A stretch of DNA of 64,000 bases. Origin: Martinezella lusitana (GTDB lineage: Bacteria > Pseudomonadota > Alphaproteobacteria > Rhizobiales > Rhizobiaceae). A program made the position numbers and the translations under genes. Numbering within the stretch: the first letter of the stretch is position 1; every line of letters begins with the position of its first letter. The stretch is taken from positions 62,001-126,000 of the forward strand of contig NZ_JAFEVL010000036.1 in assembly GCF_016901135.1 (NCBI RefSeq), written 5' to 3'. Positions 44,841 to 53,721 of the stretch are shown here, one piece after another. A model generated the notes under the pieces. The model searched no databases. It saw nothing but the letters and a program-made list of their open reading frames with translations, and was not told the DNA's origin.

Positions 44841-45832
44841 GCATGACTCCTGATGCGGCCGCATTACTGGGGGAGTGGGACGAGCTGGCTGCTGTAGCTC
44901 CGGGGGACCGGCTGTATCGCACGCGACGGCTTTCCCGACCCGCGCAACTCGACCTCCGCGCGGGTCTGCGAGAAACCGACGGCGCGCCGTGTCTCGTTGC
45001 ATTGCCGGGTGGCGCTGGTAATTCTATCGCTTCTTTTGAGACCGCAGGCCTGCGGCTGTCGCGAGCCGCTGATCCTGCTGGCCTCCTGCTTGTCCTCTCA
45101 CTCGAAGAACCCTCCCGACGTGATCTTTTCGCCGAGATTTGCAGCGATTGCATCCGCTCCGTCCTGCGCTGGGAAGATGAAGGCGAAAAAGAATTGGTCA
45201 CCGTCCTCGCCGCACGCCTCGCTGCGTGGCGAGCGTTTCTGCGTGATCAGACTGGTGGTCTCTCGAGAAACGAGATGGTTGGCCTAATCGGTGAGCTCCT
45301 CGTCCTCGATCGGCTGCTCGATGAGAACGCTGAAGCGGTCGCCGCGTGGAAGGCACCCGATGACGGGTTGCATGACTTCGTGCTCTCCGGTCATGGCCTT
45401 GAGGTCAAGACTGCACTGGGGCCGACGCGACAACTCCATATTTCGACGCTCGATCAGCTTGACGACGCCGGGCTTGCCTCGCTGCACATCGCGCACGTCC
45501 GTCTTGTAGAGTCGGTTGCCGGCGACACGCTCGGCCAGATCACCACCCGGATCGAACAACGGTTGAACGGTGAGCGGGCGCGTAGTGCTTTTCGCAATGC
45601 GCTTTTGCGTCGCGGACTCTTACCGGGCGGCGACGCCAACGCTGGGCCGCGGGTCGCTTGCGCCGGGATTGATGGTTACGCGGTGAGCGATGGCTTCCCG
45701 CGGCTTCTAAGGAACGATGTATCGCTCGGTATCGCCGAGGCCACCTATCAGGTTGAGGTGCGTGCGCTGGCCGGCTTTGCCGTCGACATGGCAACGGTGT
45801 TAGACACGTTCGGGGGGACGGGCAATGAGTGA
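44837..45832 (+). CDS. PD-(D/E)XK motif protein (DUF4420 type)
   Basis: A 331-residue predicted nuclease. The probable active site is the acidic residue in MVGLIGELLVLDRLL, the Asp in DGLHDFVLSGHG and the ExK in LEVKTALGPTRQLHISTLDQL (the Glu and Lys of LEVKT), a standard PD-(D/E)XK order. N-terminal DRLYRTRRLSRPAQLDLRAG is characteristic of the family linked to Z1 proteins. It starts four bases before the Z1 stop and ends eight bases after the AIPR start, so coupling is tight. It is probably the DNA-cutting subunit of the plus-strand complex. Confidence 0.87.
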   Translation: MSMTPDAAALLGEWDELAAVAPGDRLYRTRRLSRPAQLDLRAGLRETDGAPCLVALPGGAGNSIASFETAGLRLSRAADPAGLLLVLSLEEPSRRDLFAEICSDCIRSVLRWEDEGEKELVTVLAARLAAWRAFLRDQTGGLSRNEMVGLIGELLVLDRLLDENAEAVAAWKAPDDGLHDFVLSGHGLEVKTALGPTRQLHISTLDQLDDAGLASLHIAHVRLVESVAGDTLGQITTRIEQRLNGERARSAFRNALLRRGLLPGGDANAGPRVACAGIDGYAVSDGFPRLLRNDVSLGIAEATYQVEVRALAGFAVDMATVLDTFGGTGNE

Positions 45833-47897
45833 GAATGCAACGTCGGAATTCGCTCGAGCGCTGGCGGACGAAGTTGATGAGGCGCGTGATGATCCGACGA
45901 TAGACATCCCGTCGACTGAGGCGCTCTTCACCCGCATAGTCATCGATGAACTGGAGGAAATTGGTCATTTCGAGGCGGCCTTTGATCTACCTCAAGAGGG
46001 GAAGGTCGGCCGGTCACCGTTCCGGATCAGTGGGTATGTGATCGATGAGGACGCTGGCCAGCTCACTCTCTTCGCGACGCACTACTCGGGCGACGTGCCG
46101 CCGCGTCGCGTTCCCGCCTCAGACCTTCTAAAGACTGCAGAAAAGGCTGGCACCTATGTCGCTGCATGCATTGGCGGGCTTGCAGACCGCATCGAGCCTT
46201 CCAACACAGAGGCTGGGGACCTCGCGCGTCGCGTGGCGGCGCTTGGCGAGCGCATCGACCGCTTCCGGATCGTCGTGCTGACCGACTGCATTGCAGGTGG
46301 CACACTGCCCGCGACGGTCGATAGTCATGGAAAGTCGATCGAGATCGAGCTCTATGACATTGTCAGGCTACACAGAGTTCTTGGAGAAGGCCAGACCCGC
46401 GGTGATATCGACGTCGACCTTGTCGCCCTGGCCGGTCATCGCATCGCCTGTCTGCCGGTCGCTTCGGGGGCAGGGCATTACGACGCGTTCCTTGCGGCTT
46501 TCCCGGGAGAGGTGCTGTCGCGCATCTACGATCGATATGGCACGCACCTCCTCGAGCTGAACGTGCGCGCATTTCTGGGACTTTCCGGGCGCAAATCGGT
46601 AAATGCCGAACTGCGCCGCACGCTGGTCGAACAGCCGGAGATGTTTCTGGCATACAACAACGGCGTGGTCGCAACTGCCGATGAGGTCCGGCTCGAGTAT
46701 GAGGGTGGCGCGGTGTACCTGACCGGTCTGCGGGGCCTGCAGATCGTCAATGGAGGACAGACGACGGCATCGCTTCACCGTGCACGGCGCAAGGAAAGCG
46801 TTGCGCTTGGCGCGGTGGAGGTACCGGTCAAGATTATCCGAGTGACCGAGGGGGATCTGGCGCAAATAGTCTCCTCGATCTCCCGCGCAGCGAACCGACA
46901 GAATACTGTGCAGCAGGCCGACTTCTCGGCCAGCGACCCGTTCCACCGCGAGGTGGAGACGTTGGCGAACAACGAGTGGCTCGAAAGCGGGCGCGGGCGC
47001 TGGTTTTATGAGCGCGCGCGCGGATCATGGCTCGCAGCCGAGCAGAAGGCTTCTTACCGCACTACCGAGCAGCGCGCCTTCCGCGAGCAGACGCCAAAGT
47101 CCCGACGCTTCGATAAGCTCGACCTCGCACGTTATCTGTCGGCGTGGGACGGCTTCCCCTGGCGTGTCGCTTTTGGCGGTCAGAAAAACTTCCAGGCGTT
47201 CATGCAGCGCCGCAAGGAGCTGACCGCTCCACCTCCGGACACTGCTTGGTTCCACCGGCTGATTGCGCTCACTATTCTTTATCGTACGACTGAGCGTCTG
47301 GTCCGAACGGTAAAATTCCCTGCGTATGGCGTGAATATTGTCGCATATCTGATCGCCGCGCTTGGAGAGCGCACCGGCGGCCGCATCGATTTCGACTTTG
47401 TCTGGCGCCAACAAAAGCTGTCGAACGAGATGGAGGCCCTCATCTCCGCCTGGGCTCCGCTGATCGATCAGGCGTTGCGTGCAAGCGTCGGTAACCACAA
47501 TCCCACGGAATGGTTCAAGAAAGAGGACTGCTGGGCTGAAGTCCGCAATCACCTGCCGACCCTGTCGGATCCGCTCCCGGCAGAGCTTAACGGCACCTCA
47601 ACCACGACCGGCGCTTTGGCGGAAAGACGCGCACAAACTCTCCAGGTAGCTGACTATGATCGAATCGAGGAATGCATGCGCATTCCATCGGCAGTCTGGG
47701 TGGCGGCGGCCGAGGCCGGTCAGCGTAGCGGAGTGCTGCATTTCAAGCTGGCCAGCATCTGCATGACGCTCGCCAACTATGCCGCAGGTGGTTGGAGCCG
47801 ACGCCCTTCGATCAAACAAGCGAAGCATGGGCTGGAGAGTGTTGCTAAGGTGCGTGCCGCCGGCTTGTTCGACGAGACACAACGCGAAGCAGGATAG
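45825..47897 (+). CDS. AIPR-family (abortive infection phage resistance) protein
   Basis: A 690-residue protein of the AIPR family. The central diagnostic region is FLAYNNGVVATADEVRLEYE, GLRGLQIVNGGQTTASLHRA and VKIIRVTEGDLAQIVSSISRAANRQNTVQQADFSA (given in part), followed by FYERARGSW. Family members occur in phage-resistance loci, and several act with restriction-type modules. No catalytic residue can be assigned by eye. It is the last gene of the ATPase operon. The 110 bases after it separate it from the HsdR-N-like remnant. Confidence 0.92.
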   Translation: MSENATSEFARALADEVDEARDDPTIDIPSTEALFTRIVIDELEEIGHFEAAFDLPQEGKVGRSPFRISGYVIDEDAGQLTLFATHYSGDVPPRRVPASDLLKTAEKAGTYVAACIGGLADRIEPSNTEAGDLARRVAALGERIDRFRIVVLTDCIAGGTLPATVDSHGKSIEIELYDIVRLHRVLGEGQTRGDIDVDLVALAGHRIACLPVASGAGHYDAFLAAFPGEVLSRIYDRYGTHLLELNVRAFLGLSGRKSVNAELRRTLVEQPEMFLAYNNGVVATADEVRLEYEGGAVYLTGLRGLQIVNGGQTTASLHRARRKESVALGAVEVPVKIIRVTEGDLAQIVSSISRAANRQNTVQQADFSASDPFHREVETLANNEWLESGRGRWFYERARGSWLAAEQKASYRTTEQRAFREQTPKSRRFDKLDLARYLSAWDGFPWRVAFGGQKNFQAFMQRRKELTAPPPDTAWFHRLIALTILYRTTERLVRTVKFPAYGVNIVAYLIAALGERTGGRIDFDFVWRQQKLSNEMEALISAWAPLIDQALRASVGNHNPTEWFKKEDCWAEVRNHLPTLSDPLPAELNGTSTTTGALAERRAQTLQVADYDRIEECMRIPSAVWVAAAEAGQRSGVLHFKLASICMTLANYAAGGWSRRPSIKQAKHGLESVAKVRAAGLFDETQREAG

Positions 47898-48010
47898 GAG
47901 CACCAATGCCGGCCGCTGAAGCTCGCGGTTTATCTGCTTTTCGCGGCCTCTCCTTATCGCGCACGTACTCCTGACCCCTCCCCGTTGAAACCATTGCAGA
48001 AGCTCTAAAG

Positions 48011-49096
48011 ATGACGAGACCAAAAAAGCCGAGATCGGCGAACGGACAAAAGAAGCAGGTAGGAGGACGAGATGTCCGCGGGCTGCGTACTGAAGCGGAG
48101 CTAGAGAGCCGAATTACCAGCGCTCTAGCAGCTGCTCTGCCTACGTTCTCACAAAACGATTTTGTTCAGCAACGGCGGTTCACAATTCGCCTCGGACATG
48201 ACAGCTTTGAATTCGACAGCGCGGCCCTTTGGGAGAAGACAGGCCGAGCCGATATCCTGATCTTTTACGGTGACCGACCGCTGGCGGTCCTTGAAGTGAA
48301 GCGGGAAACGGTTGCTTTACAAGAAGCCGACTACGAGCAGGCGCAAAGCTACGCCAATATGCTCACGCCGCGCCCCCCACTGTTGATTGTTAGCAATGGC
48401 AAGCACACACAGCTTTTCGACAGCAACACCGCTCGGCGATTAGATGCTGGAGACTACGACAACGCCACCATTACAAACTTGCTAGAGAACGTTGGCAAGG
48501 TTGCCGCGGCCGACATGCGTTGGGCGATTGAGGCGTTAATGGGCCGCGAGGTCGACATATGGCCGCGCGCGGTTCGTAAATGCACCGCCGGATTGATCGA
48601 GACGTGGACCGATCCGCCTGGCGCTGCAGGACGCCCCGTCGCTCGCGACCTGATTTTTCCGCGCGAGGCCACCGAGCAAGCAATCAATGCGCTTACAAGA
48701 GTCGATCTTTTCACTGTCCTGGTCGGACCACCAGCAAGCGGCAAGACAAACTTGCTCTGCGAATTAGCTCTGCGGACGACTTCGAGCGACGAACTGGCCG
48801 TTCTGATGCTTCAGGATATTGGTCCGGGCCTCTTTCAGGCCGTTTCGAACCTCTTTTCGCGAGAACTCGAATGGACACTGACTCCTCACGATGCTCGACA
48901 CTGGCTGCGCCGAATGTCGAAAGGAACCGCGGGGCCGACTCTTGTCATTGCAATCGATGGTGGAGAAAGACAAACTGCGGCCTGCGATCGAGGCGTTGAT
49001 CAGCACGGTAAGAAAGCGGAAGTCAAGTTGATGATCACAGCGAGTAGCGGAACGTTTCCGGCGACAGGACAAAGCGGCGCTTGCGGGAAAATATGA
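48011..49096 (+). pseudogene. HsdR-N/P-loop NTPase protein, frameshifted and truncated
   Basis: The first 200 residues resemble the Type I restriction R-subunit N-terminal nuclease domain: FEFDSAALWEKTGRADILIF, then LAVLEVKRETVAL, with D and ExK. A P-loop follows (VLVGPPASGKTNLLCEL). After IAIDG the protein is scrambled by frameshifts. The +1 frame reads VEKDKLRPAIEALISTVRK, the original frame then resumes at LMITASSGTF, and another shift gives RRQDKAALAGKYEPS. Coding then runs into the convergent DUF1612 gene. At least three changes occur within 180 bases, so this is a decayed NTPase. It probably belonged to the island. Confidence 0.75.
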
Positions 49097-49122
49097 ACCG
49101 AGCATGGCAAGCGCTAAGAATG

Positions 49123-50268
49123 CTACAACACGCCCCACGCCCGGAACCGCCCTCTGCCAGTCATCTCCCGCAGCCCGAGCTCGCCGACGATCCGGAGCGC
49201 CGCCTGCGGAGTGACGTCGAGCGTCTCGGCAATCATCCCGGCCGAGAGCAGCGGCCGCGACAGCACCAGCTCGATCAGCTCCGGCAGCTTCGACGTTTGG
49301 CGCCGGCCGATCAGCCGGCGCTCCATCAATTGCCGGGCCAAAACCAGACGGTCGTGTTCGTTGAGGCCAAGCTCGGCTGCGGCAGTGATGCCGGCGAGAA
49401 TGGCCAGCAACCGGGTGTCGCGATTGCGATGCCGGCGCCGATCGACGGGGATGGTTTTCAGGCCAAGATTGAACGCGGCCAGATGCGCTCCGGTCGTCAC
49501 GCCGGCCTGACGCAGTATTGATGCTGCCAGCGGCCGGCCGAGCCAGGGGGCATGCTGCAGGACTTCAAGTGTATTCCAGGCATCGAGGGCGACAATCGCC
49601 TGCAGCACGGGTGGAAAACTGTCGAGCTCGCGCAGGACGGCTCGCCATTCGCCGAGCCGTTCGTCCTCGTCCCAATCGAGATCATAGACGAACGGATCCT
49701 TCTCGCCGCCGCCGACGCGACTCGGCACCCGCGCCTCTGTGATCGCCGCCTCGGATCGCGCCAGCACGGCGTCGATGGCGGCGAACTCTGCTTCGAGCGG
49801 GTTGACGCTATCATCGCGGTTCTCCCCCTCCCCTCCTCCGTTCGCGCTGCCATCCAGCCCGCCGGCGTCGACCGCAACGGTGCTGTCGGCGCCATGTGAT
49901 GCTGCAGGCGTGCCGGCGACGAAGTCGTGCCCGCGCAGGCTGCGCAGACCGTCGGCGCTGAGCGCCCAACCGGGCGGTTGCGCTGAAATCCGGTGGCGGG
50001 TGCGCAGGACGTCGTGGGCGATCGTGAGCTCATGGGTGGGCGCCCGGATGTCGGCGCCGGCGTCATGCAGCACCAGGTCTTCGAGATGCACGAGTTCGCC
50101 GTCGATCCACAGCGAGGCGCAGGCATCGGCAAAATTCATGCGTTCGATCCAGCCCTGCCCGACCGGCGAGCGGGCAATGCGCTCGTCAAGGCGGGCCAGC
50201 GCTGCGGTGGCGTTCGAAATCGGCCGCAGCAGGCCTGAGATGGGCAATTTGGACAAATCGTAAGACAT
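49123..50268 (-). CDS. DUF1612/RHE_PE00001-family protein
   Basis: A protein of 381 residues with the signature [20 protein letters not shown] and [24 protein letters not shown] (by its ends), common on rhizobial plasmids. The C-terminal 60 residues look like a helix-turn-helix ([20 protein letters not shown] and [16 protein letters not shown]). The N-terminal part resembles the alpha-helical domain ahead of Fic folds. The biochemical role is unknown. ATG 50268 or 50277 could be used; no good ribosome binding site is seen. Dyads between 50350 and 50390 upstream could be its operator. It is outside the transposon ends. Confidence 0.82.
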   Translation of the reverse strand: MSYDLSKLPISGLLRPISNATAALARLDERIARSPVGQGWIERMNFADACASLWIDGELVHLEDLVLHDAGADIRAPTHELTIAHDVLRTRHRISAQPPGWALSADGLRSLRGHDFVAGTPAASHGADSTVAVDAGGLDGSANGGGEGENRDDSVNPLEAEFAAIDAVLARSEAAITEARVPSRVGGGEKDPFVYDLDWDEDERLGEWRAVLRELDSFPPVLQAIVALDAWNTLEVLQHAPWLGRPLAASILRQAGVTTGAHLAAFNLGLKTIPVDRRRHRNRDTRLLAILAGITAAAELGLNEHDRLVLARQLMERRLIGRRQTSKLPELIELVLSRPLLSAGMIAETLDVTPQAALRIVGELGLREMTGRGRFRAWGVL

Positions 50269-50277
50269 TGAAATCAT

Positions 50278-50409
50278 AGTAAATGATTTGCTAAACGAAC
50301 GCTATATGGCAATTAGAGTTCATCACATGATGGTTTTGTTGGAACGATGTCTAACCATCGATAAGTATCAAGTATCGATAGTGATGGTTTTGCAGTCGCA
50401 AAACCTGTA
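50278..50409. promoter_or_regulatory. Dyad-rich promoter region of the DUF1612 gene
   Basis: It contains the pair ATCGATA-N9-TATCGAT inside a larger AACCATC/GATGGTT dyad (about 50353-50391). A protein binding here may regulate the DUF1612 gene. The transposon's proposed left end starts at 50410. Confidence 0.4.
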
Positions 50410-50425
50410 TGTCAGTCCTTGAGGA

Positions 50426-50506
50426 TCGGCGGAAACCCCACAAATGCAGGCTTTTGCCCACCTTTTCATTTTGGATCGGTGGAATATTCCGCTTCATTGG
50501 GTGGAA
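50426..50506. repeat. Left-end transposase-binding repeats
   Basis: Three copies of a TSGGYGGAA-like 9-mer (50426-50434, 50476-50484, 50498-50506) occur in the same orientation. A fourth lies inverted near the right end (55394-55402). The spacing is irregular (50 and 22 bases), as in Tn7/Tn5053-type ends. Confidence 0.55.
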
Positions 50507-50799
50507 AATGGCTCGCCGAACCGTTCGGCCGAGCCCCCCTCCCCAAAGCACATCTCGCCAACGTTGGCCCAATGCGGCAGCCCAGCGCTCGACCCCTCGC
50601 AAAACAGGCAGTTTCGGGGCATTTCGGCTGTGGAGGGCTGCCGACGGGCGTGCTGTGGCCCGGATGGGTCCGTTGCCTATCCCGGATCGGAAAATGCGCT
50701 GCAAGGCCTCCTATTTAAGTTATAAAACACGCTTGCAAACCGGCGTTTTCTCACGCATTCATTATCTGTACAAACGCCATCAAAAACGAGCCAAGACTA

Positions 50800-51717
50800 A
50801 TGCCACAGGTTGCAACCGTCAGCTCCCCTTCCCCGCTGCCAAGGCTGATCGGATACGCTCGGGTTTCGACCGACGATCAGCTCAACGACGCCCAGGTCGA
50901 TGAGTTGCGCGACGCGGGCTGCCATCGCATTCATCAGGAGCACGGATCGGGAGCATCACGCGCAAGACCGGTGCTCACCAAGTTGCTGAAGGATCTTAGT
51001 CCCGGCGATGTGCTGGTCGTCGTTCGTCTCGATCGCTTGGCGCGATCGGTCAGCCATCTGCTTCAAGTGATCGAGGACCTCGAAGGGCGCGGCGTTCACT
51101 TCCGCTCGTTGCGCGATCCAATCGATACCTCCACGCCGCAGGGCATGTTTTCGCTGCAGGTGCTCGGCGCCGTCGCCCAGCTTGAGCGCGCGCTGATTGC
51201 GGAGCGAACCAAGGCCGGCATGAAGGCTGCAAAAGCGCGCGGCCGGCTCGCTGGTAATCCCGGTCTGCGCGAGCGCCGACCGGAAGCGATCAAGGCGGTG
51301 TCGCAAGCACGCGAGAAACTTTATCTCGACGAACTGATTTCGTCGGCACAGACATGGCTGCCGACCGTGCGGCAGCTTCGGCCTCAACACAGCTGGGACA
51401 ATGTCGTGCGGGTTCTCAATCGCCGCGGCTACGATTGGACCGTTGAACGGCTGCGTCGTGCCGTCCATCGCATGGTGCGCGAGAAACTGGCCGATCCCGG
51501 TTTGCTTGCCCGGTCGCCGCGTCGCGCCCCGGAGGATCATCTCATGAAGCTGGTTGCCGCGATCACCATCGCCGATCCGGCTTTGTCGTTGCGCGACATC
51601 GCCGCGCAACTGGACCAAATGGGGGAGCGGCCGGTGCGTGGTGGTAGGAAGTGGCAGCCGTCTTCCGTCAGGGCCCTGTTGGACGAGGCACATCGTTTCG
51701 GCCTCGTTCGCTCTTGA
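50800..51717 (+). CDS. Serine recombinase/resolvase (TniR-like)
   Basis: A 305-residue resolvase. The catalytic serine is in GYARVSTDDQ, followed by LDRLARSVSHLLQVIEDLEG and the arginines in AQLERALIAERTKAGMKAAK. The C-terminal 120 residues form an extended DNA-binding region longer than that of Tn3 resolvases. It would resolve cointegrates made by TniA. The res site is probably in the A/T-rich bases just upstream (50715-50795). Its 3' end overlaps the tniQ 3' end by 50 bases on the other strand. A 129-base relic of the same gene family lies at 58839-58967. Confidence 0.93.
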   Translation: MPQVATVSSPSPLPRLIGYARVSTDDQLNDAQVDELRDAGCHRIHQEHGSGASRARPVLTKLLKDLSPGDVLVVVRLDRLARSVSHLLQVIEDLEGRGVHFRSLRDPIDTSTPQGMFSLQVLGAVAQLERALIAERTKAGMKAAKARGRLAGNPGLRERRPEAIKAVSQAREKLYLDELISSAQTWLPTVRQLRPQHSWDNVVRVLNRRGYDWTVERLRRAVHRMVREKLADPGLLARSPRRAPEDHLMKLVAAITIADPALSLRDIAAQLDQMGERPVRGGRKWQPSSVRALLDEAHRFGLVRS

Positions 51718-52801
51718 GTGCCTGGCTCATAAGGCGCCCGAGCTTCCTGTCCCGCGAACTCCCCTTTATGGCCGACATCGCTTTCCAATCCTGGCTGGCC
51801 AGGATCTGTTCGGCCAGTTGATGATACTCGATATCGGGTCTGAGCCTGAGCTTCGGAAGAGTTTCCAGAGTTCCAACCGAATGGGGCGTTTCGGCGGCCT
51901 GCGGCAGTGATTTGCGTTTACGATTGGCCAACTCTCGCTCGAGGTAAGAAGGTGGCGGTCCGAGCCATTGCCTTGCCTGCGCCAGATCAAGCAACTGTGC
52001 CACCGCCATGAATGTGACGATGCGCCATGGAAGCGACAGGTAGACGAGAGGGTTACTGCGGGCGGTGAAAGCGGGAATGCGTCCAAAGGGAAACTTCAGG
52101 TCAAGCCATGCAATGAACGGTTTGCCATTTGTCTGTGACGGCGACCACAAGGTTTCGATCGCAGCCTTTATCTCATCCAGTGCGCCGCCGCCCTCCCTCC
52201 CCTCGATAGCGGCGTCTATCGCGGCCGTCAGTATGAGCAGGAAATCTACCGTGGCCGCCCCTTCGACCTTCTTTTGTCCCCCCGATACCGCGGTCGAGCA
52301 GTGTCCGCAGATGAGCCGCGCCTCTTCCTCGATACATTCGAAGCGGAAGCGGTCCCGGGCGAAACAGTGGCCACACCAATCTTGCAGCATGCAGCGATGT
52401 TTCCGACAAACCGCTGTTTCGACATGAGCCCATTCACGGCGAAGATAGTGATCCCGGCCAACCGACACGTCCTCGTCAAGGCAATCGGGGCAAGTCCCCT
52501 GCTCCCTGCGGTCGGTAACATACCAGGCGATCGATCTCACCGATCGGCTCAACATCATTGCTTCGACTTCAGCGATCTTTAGTCTGGCGGTGCGCGCCCA
52601 CGATCTGAGGACCAGCGGATCCGGGCGAAAATCCCGCAACTCGAAACTGCCGGAAGCCGGCGGCCGATCCTCATGCCCCAGCCAATGCTCGATTTCGCCC
52701 GGCGTGCATCCATAGCGACAAGCCACCCTGGCCTGCCATGACGAGATCAGCTCATCTGGGTAGGGCCGCGGTGCGATCGGCAAGAGGGGGATTTGCCTCA
52801 C
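51668..52801 (-). CDS. tniQ: TniQ-family transposition/target-selection protein
   Basis: A 377-residue TniQ protein. The N-terminal IAPRPYPDELISSWQARVAC is the family's opening. Zinc-finger cysteines are in TCPDCLDEDV and CRKHRCMLQDWCGHC, and CGHCS follows. TniQ proteins recognise the target or connect the target complex with the TniA/TniB machinery. GTG 52801 overlaps the tniB stop as GTGA and lies at the start of conserved sequence, so the longer frame to 52900 is rejected. Confidence 0.92.
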   Translation of the reverse strand: MRQIPLLPIAPRPYPDELISSWQARVACRYGCTPGEIEHWLGHEDRPPASGSFELRDFRPDPLVLRSWARTARLKIAEVEAMMLSRSVRSIAWYVTDRREQGTCPDCLDEDVSVGRDHYLRREWAHVETAVCRKHRCMLQDWCGHCFARDRFRFECIEEEARLICGHCSTAVSGGQKKVEGAATVDFLLILTAAIDAAIEGREGGGALDEIKAAIETLWSPSQTNGKPFIAWLDLKFPFGRIPAFTARSNPLVYLSLPWRIVTFMAVAQLLDLAQARQWLGPPPSYLERELANRKRKSLPQAAETPHSVGTLETLPKLRLRPDIEYHQLAEQILASQDWKAMSAIKGSSRDRKLGRLMSQALKSERGRNDVPRPTGP

Positions 52802-53721
52802 CGCGCCGATCGCCGCTGGAGCGAGCGTTCCGACCGTCGAACCATGGCGACAAGCGGCAACACAAGGTCGTCGCAGCTGAAGCTGTCCGCGGTGATACAC
52901 TCACTGCCGTTGCGGATGGCGTCGGCAGCAACGGTCTCCATCAGCCGGAATATACGCACCGTCACGCCGTCGGTGAGCTCAAGAACACGCCGGCGGACTG
53001 CCGGAGATGTCACTGCCGATGGCCGGCGTAGTGGAAAAATAGACGCCAGGCTCGAAAGAAGCTGAGTGATGCGCTGATCGTTCGACCAGCGCTCCAGGTG
53101 AAACGCTTCGAACCGTTCTGCGAGCTGCGGGTCCGTCAGAAGCGCCTGCCGGGCAAGATCGGTGCCCGCGCAGATCAACGGCACCTTCAGGTCATTGGCA
53201 AGAAAGCGGATCACATTGAGGAAAATCCGCTGCTGGCGAAACGTGCCGGTCAGCATTGCGTGGATCTCGTCGATAACAAGCATTCTGACGCCCATCCTGC
53301 GCATCAGGCTACGGCAGATCGTTTTGAGGCGGAACGCCGCGTCGCTGCTCGGTCCAGGCGCCCCTAGAGCGTTCAATAGCTCACCATAGACATCCCGCTC
53401 CAACGGCTCTGCGGGCATCTGCATCGCCACGACCGGCATGAAGGTCACGCCAGTTCCCCTGTCGAAAGTCGCGGGATGATCGCGAAGAAACTTGCGGATG
53501 ATTTTTGTTTTTCCCATGCCGGTGTCACCATACAATAGTAGGCAAGGCATGCGGTCCCGCGGCGGATACGAAAGCAGGTCCTCAAGCCGCATCAATGCCG
53601 AATTTGCCTGAGCCGTTTCGAGCCAGCGATCGGCCCGAATCCAGGCGATGCGCTCACTATCGCTCAGCTCGGCATAGCTCCGGTAGGCCGGCAGAAGATG
53701 GGCATACTCGCTCACGACCAC
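52798..53721 (-). CDS. tniB: TniB-family AAA ATPase
   Basis: A 307-residue transposition regulator related to MuB/TnsC. Walker A is LLLYGDTGMGKTKIIRKFL and Walker B is VRMLVIDEIHAMLTGT. The sensor region is VPLICAGTDLARQAL. It should bind target DNA with ATP and recruit TniA. The start is GTG 53721 (or GTG 53715), overlapping the tniA end by about ten bases. Confidence 0.94.
   Translation of the reverse strand: MVVSEYAHLLPAYRSYAELSDSERIAWIRADRWLETAQANSALMRLEDLLSYPPRDRMPCLLLYGDTGMGKTKIIRKFLRDHPATFDRGTGVTFMPVVAMQMPAEPLERDVYGELLNALGAPGPSSDAAFRLKTICRSLMRRMGVRMLVIDEIHAMLTGTFRQQRIFLNVIRFLANDLKVPLICAGTDLARQALLTDPQLAERFEAFHLERWSNDQRITQLLSSLASIFPLRRPSAVTSPAVRRRVLELTDGVTVRIFRLMETVAADAIRNGSECITADSFSCDDLVLPLVAMVRRSERSLQRRSAR

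Noticed and set aside
49123..50268. DUF1612 gene as cargo of the Tn5053-like transposon
   Set aside because: The best left terminus (TGTCA with binding repeats) is at 50410, so the gene lies outside. A second TGTCA at about 48944 has no associated repeats.
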